Translations under genes and position numbers: made by a program
NCBI GenBank assembly: GCA_000226015.1
Contig: JH152843.1
Location: forward strand, 365,311-411,121
Length of the DNA stretch: 45,811 bases
Direction: 5' to 3'
DNA from: Mnemiopsis leidyi
Lineage: Eukaryota > Ctenophora > Tentaculata > Lobata > Bolinopsidae
Shown here: positions 1 to 14,061 of the stretch, in pieces
Layout: every line of letters starts with the position of its first letter
How positions within the stretch are numbered: position 1 is the stretch's first letter
The notes under the pieces: model-generated
What the model was told of the DNA's origin: nothing
What the model saw: only the letters and a program-made list of their open reading frames with translations
Database searches by the model: none

Positions 1-75
1 TAATAAAAGCTAAAAACAAAGTTGTGAAGTCAATGTTTTAACAAATTATACATAAATCTATATAATATATCAAAC

Positions 76-3036
76 CTGACAGATCAATATTCTCGCTGGG
101 GTCTAGTCCTAGTCTACGTCTCATTTCTTCGTTCTCATCTAAAGCTTGACAAAGGTTCATTTCCAGTTTGTTCATTTGTTTTGTGGTTTCTGTTATATCA
201 CCATCGCGTATTCCAAGCTGCTTCTTCAGATCTTTAATTTCCTAAGCAAGATGGCATAATGTAACGGGAGATCACTTATACAAATCATTTGACTTGATCT
301 TTTGAGTGAAAACCTTTGAAGACTTTAAAACGAAAACAAAAACACGAAAAAATTTCTAAAACGCACCTGAACAGCTTCCCGTAGCCCGTAAGTCCCGTTC
401 TCGTACTGCCCAATTCTCGTGAGAGCCTCCGCCAACTGTTTATCTCTCTCTGCCGAATCTGCCTCCAATTTTCTCAGCCGCTCTCTTTCCGCCTTGGCTG
501 AGTTTTTGTAGTCATTTAGAAGTTTTTCGAGATGGTTTGTCTCTTGGACAGCTTCTGAAGCTTGTAATTCTTCAGCAAACTCCCCCATAAGCTGAAGTTG
601 TTTGTAGCCTTCGTCCAACTCTTTCTTTAACTCCTGTTGGGTATTGATAAGGATAAATCAAGTTATTCGGTGGAATACTTCATACATTTTGAATGCTTAG
701 TAACAACGAGGTCTGAATACGACTCTATTGTAGTTGATATGAGAATCGAGTTCCACAACTCTTGGTATTTGAATCTAACCTCAATTTGTTTGTCTTTATC
801 AGACACAGCCTGAGCAAGCTCAGCCATGACTTTCTTATCAGCATCCAATTTAGTGGCATCCAACTGTTGAGCCAAGATGTGATTTCTTTTCCGCTCTTCC
901 ACAAGTTTTTCTTCTGTTTCAGTGAGCAGTTTCTTCCACTTCTCAACCTCAGAGTTAACGTGAGTCATGACGTTGTTGTCGAAGGAGCCCTGCTCCACTA
1001 ACAGAGCTTGTAGGTCCTGAACTTGAAGTTTCAGGCCGGCGTTTTCCTCTTCAAGTCGTTCGTTTGCTTTGTCTGTCTCCGTAATGACTGTTTTCATGGA
1101 TGCATACTCGTCAGTAAGCTTTACAAGTTCAGAGGTTGCTGCTTTTAGTTTCTGCGTGATCTCCTCAACCTCATCTGAAGAATTTCGCGTGTAAGGACAC
1201 TCCTTCGATACTGATTCAACTTCACTTAGAAATGAAAACCAATCAAACAGAATTTACAAAGTTACCTTTTAGAAACTCGTTGGCCTCAGTAAGCTCATGA
1301 ATTTCGCTCATAAACCGAGTTTGCTCCTGATTCTGAAGACGTTTCATCAGCCTGCCCTCATCTCCGTCCCTCTTGATCATCAGGGCCTCTCTTTGCGCTT
1401 CCATCTGACAAGATCGTTCGATTTATAAGTTAATTACTTCTTTTAGATTCGAAGAAGAAAGTTAAGAAATTATACAAAAATTCAGTAAAAGATACACCTC
1501 ATAAATGATAAACAAGGACAAGGAGATCTTAATGACAGTAAAATTTTCTATAAAAAGTGAGATGTTTCACAGAACCTGGTTTTTGAGATCTAAAATGTCC
1601 TTCTTCAGCTGATCATTGTCACTTTCAAGACGCCGGTTCAGAGCCTTACATTCCATGTAATCGTTTGTTATCTTTTCAATGTTCTCCCTGAACCGTGAGT
1701 ATGTATAAACAACGATACAACCGAAATAATGGAAGTCGGTAACCGACATAGGTACGATCCCAAATTATATATTCTATTGCTATAAAATAGATTGACTATT
1801 AAGTACTTATTTGTTGTAACAGCAGACTAGATAGTAATTCTGTCTCATAACAGTGCTGATTTAAATGTTACTTATCTCTGTATGAATAAGAAATTTTAAG
1901 TTTAAAAACCTTTCAATACTATAAAGTAAATACAATTATTGTGAATGAATACGAACTTGTCTGTTCGAAATAATTTCGAGTAAAAAGTTCCCTAAAAGAT
2001 TGCATTTCTTAATCATACAGAGAAAAGTAACTCCAGTCGAAAGACTGGGACCACTTAATTAACCTAAAGTCCAAAATCACAACATAAGTTCAACAACAAG
2101 AAGAACTGGACAGTTGTCACTGCTTGTAGTTTAACTGACATTCTTTCCCGACTGACTGACTAAACATTTCCTCCTTCTTCTACATAGGTTACAAAGATTA
2201 GTTGAATTTTGCCTATACTTAATATTATATAATTACCTATAGTTTACAGAGATTATAATCAAAACTATGAAATACATTGATTGACATCGTCCAAAATTTT
2301 CCATATTTAAACGTTTTATTCTGAAAACGAAACTTCTAATTTTTCTTATTATTAAGTTAAACGACTAAAACTATATCCAGTGGGACACTACCTTGAAGAT
2401 CCAGCTTCAGACCCCAAATCTTTAACCTCCTTTTTCAATCGCTCATTTTCTGCTTCCAGTGTTCTAAGCTCGTCTCTAAGATAGCGAGCATCTCGGCCTG
2501 GCGTTGATGATAAATACTAGTGTCAACGAAGCAACTGTTTCAGATTAGATTCAAGTAGATTAAAAACTAATTCAATGTAGCAAGGCAATAATTAAGGTAA
2601 GTACAAACAAAAAACCTGTCCCGCCATACTGCAGATCACTTATTATTGATTCCTTGGCCTGAATTTCACTTTCAAGCTTAACAATCTTGCTTTCGGCATT
2701 GTTAACCAGTTCAGTTCCATAACTCTCCACCTCTTGTAAGTCCTCTGTTTTCTGCTTAATTACTACCCTGTAGTGGAATTTTAAAAGTTACACTATGCAA
2801 AATAAATTCACGATAAGGATGGTTTAGATGTCAAATATGAAAGGATTTAAAATGTTAATTTTGCCATACCCAGCAATGTGTAAAAGATGTTTCACTCTGG
2901 CAGGGTCTGTGAGGTCTGCCTCATCAACATCTGTCAGTAAAATGTCACAAATTTCCTTGTGAAACTGGTCATCTTGATCAGATCCTTGAAGTTGTGCATC
3001 GTTGAGACTGTTCACAAACTCCCAATCTATAGCCAT
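76..3036 (-). CDS. CEP290: CEP290, N-terminal exons (partial; gene continues past the left edge)
   Basis: CEP290 is a long coiled-coil protein of the ciliary transition zone and centriolar satellites. Eight coding exons can be placed, all with GT/AG borders and agreeing phases: 2870-3036 (ATG at 3036), 2616-2767, 2392-2497, 1576-1687, 1266-1404, 780-1174, 367-633 and 76-241, about 501 codons. They are collinear with the first ~560 residues of vertebrate CEP290. Landmarks are RDARYLRDEL, FMSEIHELTEAN, LVKLTDEYASMK, LDADKK, ALTRIGQYENGTYGLREAV and LDENEEMRRRLGLDP; the human counterparts read ALKRLKDYESGVYGLEDAV and LDENEALRERVGLEP. The acceptor of the sixth exon (AG at 1175-1176) was chosen because it gives the same spacing between TEAN and TDEY as in human; two AGs upstream are also in frame. 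The remaining ~1900 residues lie outside the window. Identification is firm; individual borders are inferred. Confidence 0.93.
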
Positions 3037-3191
3037 GTGACTACTAAGCCATGGTTCCTGTTCAAGGAGATCTTATTCAACCTTAACAGAAACTAATTTA
3101 TACGTATACAAACACAGAGGTGGCTGGTGAGGGTACCAAGGTGTCAGTGAACACAATATTAGTTCCCCAAAGTTCAGATAAAGTTAGGTAC

Positions 3192-3377
3192 AGTAAAACC
3201 TCGATTTACCGGGCCTCTCGGGGGAAAGGTAGAAAGCCCGGTAAATCGTGGGATACGGTAAATAGAGGCACGGTATATAGAGGTTTTTACTGTTTTGAGA
3301 AATATCAGGGGGAGGAAGAAGGCCCGGTAAATCAAGGGACACGGTAAATAGAGGCACAGTAAATAGAGGTTTTACTG
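3192..3377. mobile_element. Pogo/Tigger-like MITE with internal duplication
   Basis: A 186-bp nonautonomous element. It starts CAGTAAAACCTCGATTTAC and ends with the inverse of CAGTAAAACCTCTATTTAC. It is bounded on both sides by TA (3190-3191 and 3378-3379), as expected for Tc1/mariner-pogo insertions. The right half is present twice (about 3229-3296 and 3317-3379), so an inner copy of the right end lies in the middle. No transposase is encoded. An open frame across it is a by-product of the repeat. It sits 155 bp upstream of the CEP290 start. Confidence 0.8.
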
Positions 3378-4029
3378 TATTAACACTAGTAACTAACTAC
3401 TCATTAAACTGATAATTATCTCAAACTTCTGTGTTCAAAAACTTATCATTTAATATAAATTTGCAGCATCACACTTCATCAAGAGCAGCCGGTGTTCTGG
3501 ACATCTCACAATGAATTTAATTACACAAGTTTGATTGCAAAGACCACAAAGCACATCATTTCAGCAAACTGCATAATATGAGATGCCAAGGATGTCTGGG
3601 AAGTAGGATAACTTGGCACAGTACATTTCTAAAACACTATTTATCTCGCACATGCACACAGTTAGGCCCTGTAGACTTACTTCCATCTGTTCAGTGTTGC
3701 ATTGTAAAAATGTAACATGATTTTTCAGGCACTGCTGAGTGCCTTGCATGACCTAAATGTTTACTTGTATCTCTTTTGTTAACAAAGAACCCAACATTAT
3801 TCATTGTTGCACATGTTAGTGTACAGTGGACACCCATCCCATGACAATCAACTCCTTCATGAGTTGCCTCTGAAAAAACATATTGACAGTTGCAAAAAAT
3901 TATATATAAAGAAACTAAACCTTTCATGTGTTCAGAAGGGCATAAAACTATGACAGAGCTATATAGTGTTTCGTCTCTGTTTGAGATAAAAAGCTTAGCA
4001 AGTAAAACTGTTAACAAATTACATTTAAA

Positions 4030-4440
4030 TCAACCATTTACTTCAAATGTCAACAATTTATTGATGCAAGCATCACTTTTGGAAATTTCTTCTACATTGT
4101 CTAATGCTGATCCAACATAAACTGCAAGTAAATGTTTGCAAATGACATGAGATCCTTTGATTATAACTTTATTCTGAAAACTAAAGCAACAGCAATAAAG
4201 TTCATCCATAAAACATGTATACTCATTATTGTTAGAGCCAGTCACTTGAAACAATGACTTCCCAGATGGCGATACAAGTTTCTTTACACCATTGTTGTCA
4301 ATTATCGACATAGCAGGCACGGTCAAATCACCGAAAACATTGATAATGACATTGAGATTGGACTCTGACAATTCCTTACACTGCTTGATTCTTTGACAGA
4401 CATCTTTCAATACTTTTATAGCATATGGCTGAGAGGCCAT
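4030..4440 (-). CDS. ZSWIM7: ZSWIM7 (SWS1) SWIM-type zinc finger protein
   Basis: A 136-residue protein from one uninterrupted exon. ZSWIM7 pairs with the RAD51 paralogue SWSAP1 and promotes RAD51-dependent homologous recombination, notably in meiosis. The SWIM zinc ligands are visible: C83-x-C85 followed by C101-K-H103 in ICKHLLAVYV. The preceding stretch LVSPSGKSLFQVTGS matches the human LISSPSGRRVYQVLGS block, and the length is close to human (~140). The ATG at 4440 is used because an in-frame TGA lies just upstream; a GTG nine bases earlier is not a plausible eukaryotic start. No AATAAA was found downstream on this strand. It is on the same strand as CEP290, about 1 kb upstream of it. Confidence 0.88.
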   Translation of the reverse strand: MASQPYAIKVLKDVCQRIKQCKELSESNLNVIINVFGDLTVPAMSIIDNNGVKKLVSPSGKSLFQVTGSNNNEYTCFMDELYCCCFSFQNKVIIKGSHVICKHLLAVYVGSALDNVEEISKSDACINKLLTFEVNG

Positions 4441-4799
4441 CAATGACACTCAAGAGTCAACAACTTCCAATACAACCTGAGAGGAGTACTGAATATTGCT
4501 TCCTTTATTTCATATTTTGTAGCTGTTTATAAAGGCTCAATTTTTAAAAAGTTACCATAAAAATCAATACAGTTCTAATACCTAAAGTTGAAAGTAAGCC
4601 GTTGCAGTGTTGCGCAAAACAGTCCTCACAAGTTAGAACTTCGAACCATGTCTTATAAATCATAATATGCCGACAAGATTTCAACAAATGTTTTACGATT
4701 GTTGGTTGGCGACAATTAATCGTAAAATACACCATAAAAGAACACTGTTGACTATAAAGCAAACGTGCATTTTAAAATATGCACATTAAAGGAAAATAA
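4441..4799. other. ZSWIM7 5' flank, no other feature
   Basis: AT-rich sequence upstream of ZSWIM7. An acceptor-like CTCTCAG (minus strand, about 4479) could end a 5' UTR intron. Short open frames here look like chance. Confidence 0.4.
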
Positions 4800-4915
4800 T
4801 TGTCGCGGTGATACCCAACTCTCGCAGCTCAAAGCTGAACTTGACGAGATTATATCCGTCTACCGTTCAGCTTTAGCTGCGTGAGTCGGGTATCACCGCG
4901 ATATAATCTCGTCAA
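4800..4915. mobile_element. Tiny TIR element, copy A (palindromic composite)
   Basis: A full copy of the short element (4841-4898, starting TTGACGAGATTATATCC) is fused to an inverted right half on its left (4800-4840) and an inverted left end on its right (about 4901-4915). The two arms reading TTCAGCTTTAGCTGCGTGAG (plus strand) and its near complement can pair over ~36 bp around a ~24-nt loop. Flanks are GAAAATAA (4792-4799) and TAAAATAA (4916-4923), an 8-bp target duplication with one mismatch, so the composite appears to have inserted as one unit. No coding capacity. Family unknown to me. Confidence 0.75.
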
Positions 4916-5734
4916 TAAAATAACTGAATTGATCAAATATGTAGCAAGCAGCGTTTTTAAGTGTCAAACCAGTAAGACAAAACGTTTACATGATTTTAAA
5001 AACATGTAATTCTTTCCGTTGGAACGATGGTCAAAATCCAAGAGCGCTCGATTTTTAAACTACTAAAGCTCGCGTCAATCGCGCGCGGACGATAGCAAAA
5101 AGAGCATATTTGATATTGTATTTATTATGATGAACATTATAACATCAAAACAATTAACAGACCAAAATTTAAAAATTATTCAAAAAATTATGGATAACAC
5201 GTTTAATATTTATTGCGGTGTCATTAACTATTTCACTTTGCAATACCAAATATTGCGAACAGCGCAGCGCTTGAAATACTTGTCTCACGTTGTGACGTGC
5301 GCGCCGGAGGCTGCCGCTTCGCGGCGGCGGGGCTATGCAACGTGTAGCAATGAAATACGAGGTTACCGCATTTGACTCAAAAACGGTCGCCGCAACGTAA
5401 GTCGAACTGCGGCATTGCACATTTTACATCATTATTGATGACGCGATGTATCAATGCACATTGATAATTTTATTTGATATCAACTAAACGGGCGATGCGC
5501 GTTTAGGCCAGAAATGCGTAACAGCGCGTGATGGCCGCGACAGTAGGTTCGGTTATCAACTTACAAATTTGACATAGTGAATATATACATGACATATAAT
5601 ATATAATTAGTTATCAGTCGCCCTGATTCGTACATATTTGTTGTACAACAGCTACTTACTACTAAGTTGTTTGAATTCTCGAAGCGAAATGTTGGGAGGG
5701 TGCGCTGCCGTACAAGACAAAGTTTGATAAGAAA
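4916..5734. other. Intergenic; GC-rich hairpin and shared 19-base word
   Basis: No gene is supported. About 5305-5330 is GC-rich and can fold (GCCGC-TTC-GCGGC). At 5695-5717 the word GGGTGCGCTGCCGTACAA occurs, and recurs with a CG insertion at 14988-15007. Confidence 0.4.
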
Positions 5735-5792
5735 TTGACGAGATTATATCCGTCTACCGTCTAGCTGCGTGAGTCGGGTATCACTGCGACAA
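5735..5792. mobile_element. Tiny TIR element, copy B, with perfect 8-bp TSD
   Basis: A 58-bp element from TTGACGAG to GCGACAA. It is flanked by a perfect 8-bp direct repeat ATAAGAAA at 5727-5734 and 5793-5800. The ends are imperfect inverted repeats: TTGACGAGATTATATCC against TTGTCGCAGTGATACCC. Relative to copies A and D the middle is shorter. It lies 464 bp upstream of the beta-tubulin start. Confidence 0.85.
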
Positions 5793-5800
5793 ATAAGAAA

Positions 5801-6255
5801 TAAAATGTACGGTGTCGATTAACCATGAACCACACACAGCACTTAGACCATGGACCCTAGCTGCAACGCAACTGTCGACGCGCGCAACGCAATCATTCAA
5901 TCCATTTACCAGAAAAAGAAAACGATATGTTCGCGTTGGATAAATTGAACAAAGTTTGTTGTAGGGGGATACGTAGCAACAAATTTTAATTGGTTATTAA
6001 TTACTAATTCAATAGTTTTAATTAATTTTACAATGTATGTAATTTACATTTTACTTTTTTATTATACTTTAATATAATTTTATAATCTGAAATTCTCATC
6101 TATTTAAATTGCTACCACAATAGGTGGAAATCTATTTATTATGTTTAAATCTCCATGACGGCACCGCGTTAGATTCAAACTCTCTTATTAAAGGCCAGTA
6201 CCCTCTCAATATCCACAATTCGTCTGAACTTTAAGTCGATTTTACATTAGCAAAC
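5801..6255 (+). promoter_or_regulatory. Beta-tubulin upstream region
   Basis: Very AT-rich. A TATTAAAG at 6186-6193, about 65 bp before the ATG, is a possible core promoter box. An acceptor-like TTTTACATTAG ends 6 bases before the ATG and may mark a 5' UTR intron or a trans-splice site. The actual transcription start cannot be read from sequence. Confidence 0.35.
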
Positions 6256-7988
<1,733 letters not shown>

Positions 7989-8225
7989 ATTTGAGACGAA
8001 CATTGACGTTTTAATTTATTTCTTTTAACTTCCCTAAATCTAGCTGGATCTGGTTCTGTGAAGCAGTCGATGTAAATATACTATTTTAGCCGCGAAATTT
8101 TTATTTTGTATATATACTGTTATATGTGAGGCGAATTGCTAACAATTTTGACATTGATTTGTTCCCGAATATTCTTGTCTTCGAATTCCGTGTTCATTTT
8201 GTACCCTATTTGAATCCTCATTTCC

Positions 8226-8231
8226 AATAAA
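8226..8231 (+). terminator. Polyadenylation signal of beta-tubulin
   Basis: AATAAA, 238 bases after the stop codon, at the end of an AT-rich 3' UTR. Confidence 0.75.
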
Positions 8232-11200
8232 TTGCAGTATCCTTTCGTTCAATTTTATGTCAAAGTTGTTAACAATTACCCTAGCTTCTAATATTAACAT
8301 CAAATAATTACTGTGACGGTCACAATTTGTAATCTACTCAAAATTCATTTATGACTACAGGAAAGTATCTGATTCTCCCGCTCTGTGAGGTCAATGAATC
8401 CTGACTTGGGCTTGAATATACCCTTCGTTACAACTTCTTGATTCAATTACTCACTGGGCCTCATTATACAAATACGAAACTTCCCGTTGCAAAAAACATA
8501 TTTTACAACATTCATATATCCTTCCGTAAATGTTTCTGTGGCATTTCATAAGTCCTACAATTTGGGACGAGACCTAGTGACACATCTAAGCCAGTTTCAT
8601 GAAGACGATCCTTCCTTATTATTACTAATACTCAAATGATGATTTTATCTCCGGTTAGTCTCATTCGAATGTGTCGTCTTGAGAAACGCTTAATTCAGAA
8701 TGTGAAGCCTTCTCAAAGTAAATTTGTCATTGGATTCTTTAACCTGCACATAATCGCATGAAGTGAAAACTCCGTGGCAGTTAAAACTGTCTGAAACGAC
8801 CGACAATCTGAATAATTTTGTTTAGGATTGCCACCCGTCGCAAATACTATAGAACATCTTTCGCAACTAGCATGAAGCAAATTTTATCCCATAGTATATT
8901 AAACTTTCTGTGCCACGATCATTCTTCAGCTTCAAGCCCTTGTCTAATAGACATCTACTTAGCTAAATCTATATCTGTTAATGATGTCTCAACCCGGAAG
9001 TAATTACTGGCGAAAAAGAAGTAAAGTCTAAGAACGGCTCTATTTACAACTCACTCCCTGCCTAATGACTTATCATGCTCTCTGATAATGACCTTCCTAA
9101 GTCTCTCATTGGTCTCCAAACCTTGCTTCAGTAATCGTTCACGGCACAAAACATTGGGTTACTGTAAGTTGGGCGCCACAGTCACATGAACAGCTTTAAG
9201 AGATCGCAGTAATCCAATAATGGACCGAGTCTTTGTATTCACTGGTTGAGACAAGATTATTTTACCGTTAAAAGGTCAAAGTAAGTAACATATCTGAATT
9301 GAGAGTTACTCGTTGAATTAATGTGGGTGTAATTTTCTTCTGAACTGGTATTCCACTGCCCATGTTTAAGAGGCTCGTTCATAATAGTAACATTGGAAAA
9401 GTTATTCTCGACCTGCACTTTCTGCTGATTCGCTTACTTAACAGAATGCTTACATATTACACAACATTGAGATTTTGAGAGTGAAATTGAGTATTGGATT
9501 TCACACTGTGCCATGAAAGCACACAGATTTTGCCCTAAATTTAGAAATTTCTTGCATAAGATCACAATGATTATGCTTTATTATCTTAACGATCGCGATA
9601 TCACTAACGGTATTATTCATAACATCTCTAATTATTATAGTAAATTGCAAGTGCACGTATTCCCATGAAAATATAACAATAACGTTACACCTGTCCTTAA
9701 TATTACACTTTTATTTTATACACGCTGAGTGTAGGCCTGCTAAAAGGAATTGTAAGACTCTGCTCTCCCTCTCTCTCCCTCTCTCTCTATAAGTATAGCC
9801 TATACCTATAGCCTATAGCTCGAGACCAGCTAAGCGGTCATCTCTCACTAAGCCGGCACTTCCCTCTCAGTCTAGACCTCTACAACTTAGCAGACAAGTT
9901 TTCCTGGACACAGGAGAGCTGGCCAATGGGAGAGAGGGAGCTTTTACTTGAACAGCTGCCGGGGCAATTTCTGTAGTTTTACAATCTTAGATCATATGGT
10001 GACCGGTGTAAAATAAAGCAAACGTTTTGTTGAACAGTCTGAGCACAAGCATGGATATTTCTAGAATAAACTCGGCGGATATTTTGTCTCTGACATCATC
10101 CAAATTGTTCATTAAGGAAATTAAATTTGCTCCCTTTATCTTCGCTGGACTGAGTGTACCCTGTAACTCAACAGTTCCCTCACATTTCTCTGCAAATTGT
10201 AAAGGTCTGCTGTAATACGGGCTTCTCGTAAACACTGCCCTTGTTAAAGTCTAGTTGGTCACTGTCCTCGAGCGTAAAATGATCTGCAGTGTAACACTGT
10301 TAAAATCTTATCTCAGGCTGTGCCCGCGTGGCGACTAAGAATAAGATGGATTACACAGGATTCATTTCAATGATAAGAGATACTAACCAAGTGCGGAGGC
10401 AGGTGACCTTGGAGTAGGATCATTTCAAACTTTAAAATGAGTAGCTCTCGGCTGGTTGAACACCCCAAATTCTGGGCGTAAGAGAGTTTTTTGTACAGCT
10501 GCTCTTTCCTCCCCCAGGGCTGGGCACTGTTAAAACATGTCCGGTGATCTTAGTCGTTTTCAGGCGCTAGCAACTTCTACAGTTAGCGAATTTTCTCGTG
10601 GTAAATAAAACCTAGCGGAGTGTTAAAAGTTAGAACTCATGACATTATTAGGTCAAGTCAAGGCTGTATCTAATTACACCAAGTATGAGGTGACCACCAG
10701 GCTAGAATAGTTCTGTGAAGTCACGTGTCTTGTCAACTGTAGGGCACGTGACTCCAATACCCATGTTATCTGTCATCATGTGGGCCAGCCAGTAACCTCA
10801 CAACTACTGATAAGGCAGCGAGAGAGAGTGAGCTGGTGACGTTTATTCTCCATGGAAACTTCTAGAGCATCTACCCACGTGACTCTCGGCCGGAAAGCTG
10901 CTAAATTATAGCTCTCACTCATTGGTACAGTGTCCTGCCCTACCGGCTCGGTCCAAACAAGTCACGTGATCTTTAAGATGATCAGAGACAGGATGTGGAC
11001 ACGTCTGCTACGTGTCTCGTGTCGCACTGTATAACCTTCACAGTAAACCAGCCTTTTGTAGGCATTGGCAGGGAGGCTCGAGCCAGGATATTGCCGTTAG
11101 GATGCTCAGTATATGCGGAATATTTTCATTGGTCCGTCTAAGAGATCGTGTGATGGTGTTGACCTTCTCTTGTTATAATTTAACCATTCTTTTAACGGCA

Positions 11201-13144
11201 ACCTATTCAACATCCGTCCACGTTAACGAGCAAAGACAAGGGTTAATTCACGAGCCGGTACTGACATTAAATAGTGAGGTCCATTATTCTCCATTCAGAG
11301 GTTATTTTCGTATTTTATGAGCACCTCCCCACCAAGACAATTGTTGAGAATGGTTTGATTGTCAGCAGCTGCATGGTGTAGACTCATTAGCTCGACTGTG
11401 CGTGTTAGAGCCGAGAGAAGGAGGTTGTGAAGGTACATTTACTTAGGTCCTGGCTCTCAGCTCTCATTTACAGACTAAAGAGCGAATTACATACGTTTTA
11501 TGATTCTGGCTAAAGAAAATAATATACTCACAGACTGTGATGAGGTGGCCTTGATCAAAGCAGGAGATTTTGAACTGCTAAAATTCACTCGGTCTACATA
11601 GAAGTCACATCTAGATCTGACATAAGAATGCTTGCCAGAATTTGTCATTTTGAATTCCTTATCGAGGCAAATATTATATTCTTCACAAAATTATCTGGAC
11701 ACTGTGCATGCCACACATCACAGAGAACCTTCAAATTTGACAAGCAAGTTTTCCTGAACGGTCAGTTTGACATGTACAGGATGTAGGTAGAAAGCAGGCC
11801 GCTAGAGCTATTCTACATGCTGCAGCTTTAGGGAAATTTATTTGTATTGGTGGTTGGGGTAACCATAGCAACAATCTGGTGGTGCCATTAACTCTGCCAT
11901 TAGTGGTGTCACGTGACAGATTCAATGCCCATCTTCTGTCCTGGTATGTGGTCCTTTATTGAATTGCGGGCCATCTTCTGTGGCGTTGTCACGGCGACCG
12001 CTGGTAAATTCCCACCGTGTAGATGAAGTTATAATGGGTTGTTAGGACGACGAGTTATTAACAGTGAGTAAATTAGCCAGATCACTGAACTAAAGCGACA
12101 GGGAGAAGCATTGCCGGGCCGCTAACTCTATCGAGTTGTTTTGTCACCTTGGAGACGACCGAAACAAATATTGTAATTCTAGGTCTCCGTTCCGAATATT
12201 CTCTATAACTCGACACTGTAAGGATAACACCAGTACCAGGCCGGTTTGTCTGTACTGAAGGGAATGTTCTGCTCTGCTTGAAGCAGTAAAGTAACAAGAC
12301 TTGACATATATGTCGAAAAATCTTCCTCCTTTGCGGAATTTTTCAGGCCGTTTTATTATGGATTGTCTGGATGTCAAGTTTTGTGGCCTCCTTTAAAATG
12401 TTTACGGATTCGCCACGCCTTCTCTGATCCCTCAATATGTATGTTTACTACACAATCTCGGGAAGGAATGTACTCGACCTATATTATACATAGTAGATTG
12501 TAGCTACTTATGTGTAGGAACTAGGGGTATTAGATATCGCTATCTTGCAGTGAGCACGTACAATTCCAGCAGTTACACATCATGGAAATTCGGAAAACAC
12601 TACCGCTCAGGACGGTAGTTGGTTAGATTCCAGATGATCACATAATACCGGAATTTTACACTCTCTTACAAAACTGGAATCATTACACGATGACCTTACA
12701 AGCGTCTTGCTTTTCTCTCGGAGGGGGTGGGGATAAGTAAAACTTTCCTGTCAACACCTCCCCAGAGTTGGACGTATTAACATTGACCTCGGCGTCACCG
12801 CCGTGGACAGCTCTAACAGCCGCTGGCAGCTAACTTTGACAAAAAAGTTGAAGTCATGCCCAGATTTGAGATTACGACACGTTAAAATTTCTTGTTTACA
12901 AACAACGAGAATGCGGATGTCTCAAAGGTTTTGGTAGCTGTGAGCGGGCCGTGTAAGTTTTCTTAGTGAAAGAAACGTTGTAGCACCAAGGTTTCATCCA
13001 ATCGTAAGATTAAACCCTGCACAGAACTAATTATTCCTTTTACGGAGGAGAATTGTAACCATTATACTCAGTTGGGCCGATGAAAGCAATAATGGCAGAT
13101 ATTAAGGAAAATATTGGGAAATGAGTTAATGTGGCCTCAAATCT
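8232..13144. other. Gene-free region, about 4.9 kb
   Basis: No open frame has recognisable domains or plausible exon structure. Contents seen: a CT-rich run (about 9770-9788) followed by TATAGCC repeats, and a CACGTG cluster (listed separately). A minus-strand open frame at 9987-10235 looks somewhat protein-like but was not identified. Confidence 0.5.
10721..10968. promoter_or_regulatory. Cluster of CACGTG (E-box) sites
   Basis: Four CACGTG hexamers within 248 bp (10722, 10745, 10876, 10963), most preceded by T or followed by A as in TCACGTGA; a fifth lies at 11910. An ATTGG sits at 10920, 43 bp before the fourth site. bHLH factors such as USF, Myc/Max and MITF/TFE bind this hexamer. No adjacent gene is visible, so enhancer or unannotated promoter is inference. 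Confidence 0.35.
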
Positions 13145-13415
13145 GAACTGTCTTGGTTACTGAACTGTCTTTAACAAGGTTACTGAACAGTGAACTGTCT
13201 TTAACAAGGTTTGAGGATACTAAACTGTTTTGAACCAGATTACTAAACTGTCTTGACCCAGGTAACTAAAATGTCTTTTATCAGGTTACTAGACTGTCTT
13301 GCACCAGGTTACTGAACTATCTTGCACCAGGTCAATGAACTGTCTTGAACTGGGTAACTAAACTGTCTTGAATCAGGTGACAGAACTGTCTTAAACCAAG
13401 AGTCTTGAATCAGGT
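13145..13415. repeat. Degenerate 23-bp minisatellite
   Basis: About a dozen diverged copies of a unit near GGTTACTGAACTGTCTTGAACCA, with several indels. Not coding. Confidence 0.85.
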
Positions 13416-14006
13416 ACGGGCAGTTAGGCTGTCCTAAACATAGACAGACAGGAAATAACTGAAGTTTCTTGAACCAAATGACTAGACTTTAACTGCGTAA
13501 TTTTCTTACGTAAAAATTATTGAAACATAACGAATGCCCAATTAATTTTGGAAGCAGAATTCAATTCTAGGCGGGCAACTTCCAATCTTTTGGCCCCGTG
13601 CCACCGTTCTCCATTCAAAACGTCGGAATTATTATTAAAAGATTAATGACAACGAATCCCGCCTAAATTTAAACCCTTGAAAGAATGTGAAAAGGTGGTA
13701 TAATCAGTTTCTCATCTCTCGGAATGGTATAATTAGCCGTACATGGGACGATGGAGTTTTTCGCGCCGGTTTGCCACTTTCGGTACCAAAGAGGTGGATG
13801 AGCCATGTGTGAGCTGGCGCGAAAGTAAGCTGTCATACAAACGCCAATTTTCCTCCTTTTTAAAGCCGCGCAACTATGAGCACGTAAGGTCACTTCACAT
13901 CACACATAAAAAGGACATGTGCCTTGACAGCTGCGTTACACTGTTGACTGTACAAGCGAAATAAATAAACCTTGACCGCTTGACACTTGTGTGCTTAAGT
14001 CTTAAC
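13416..14006. other. Intergenic, nothing recognised
   Basis: No gene or repeat family recognised. Short overlapping open frames on both strands near 13670-13960 lack domain signal. Confidence 0.4.
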
Positions 14007-14061
14007 TTGACGAGATTATATCCGTCTACTGATCTGCGAGAGTCGAGTATAACCGCGGCAA
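14007..14061. mobile_element. Tiny TIR element, copy C
   Basis: 55 bp, from TTGACGAGATTATATCC to CGCGGCAA. The left end is identical to copies A, B and D; the middle is the shortest and the right end the most diverged. Flanks GTCTTAAC (13999-14006) and AACTTAAC (14062-14069) match at six of eight positions, a decayed 8-bp target duplication. Confidence 0.75.

Noticed and set aside
3120..3347. Plus-strand open frame of 75 codons
   Set aside because: It crosses the border of the pogo-like MITE and repeats the same residues; it is repeat sequence, not a gene.
9987..10235. Minus-strand frame that looked faintly like a small KEOPS subunit (GON7)
   Set aside because: The resemblance is a few residues only, without a start context or supporting exons; I could not support it.
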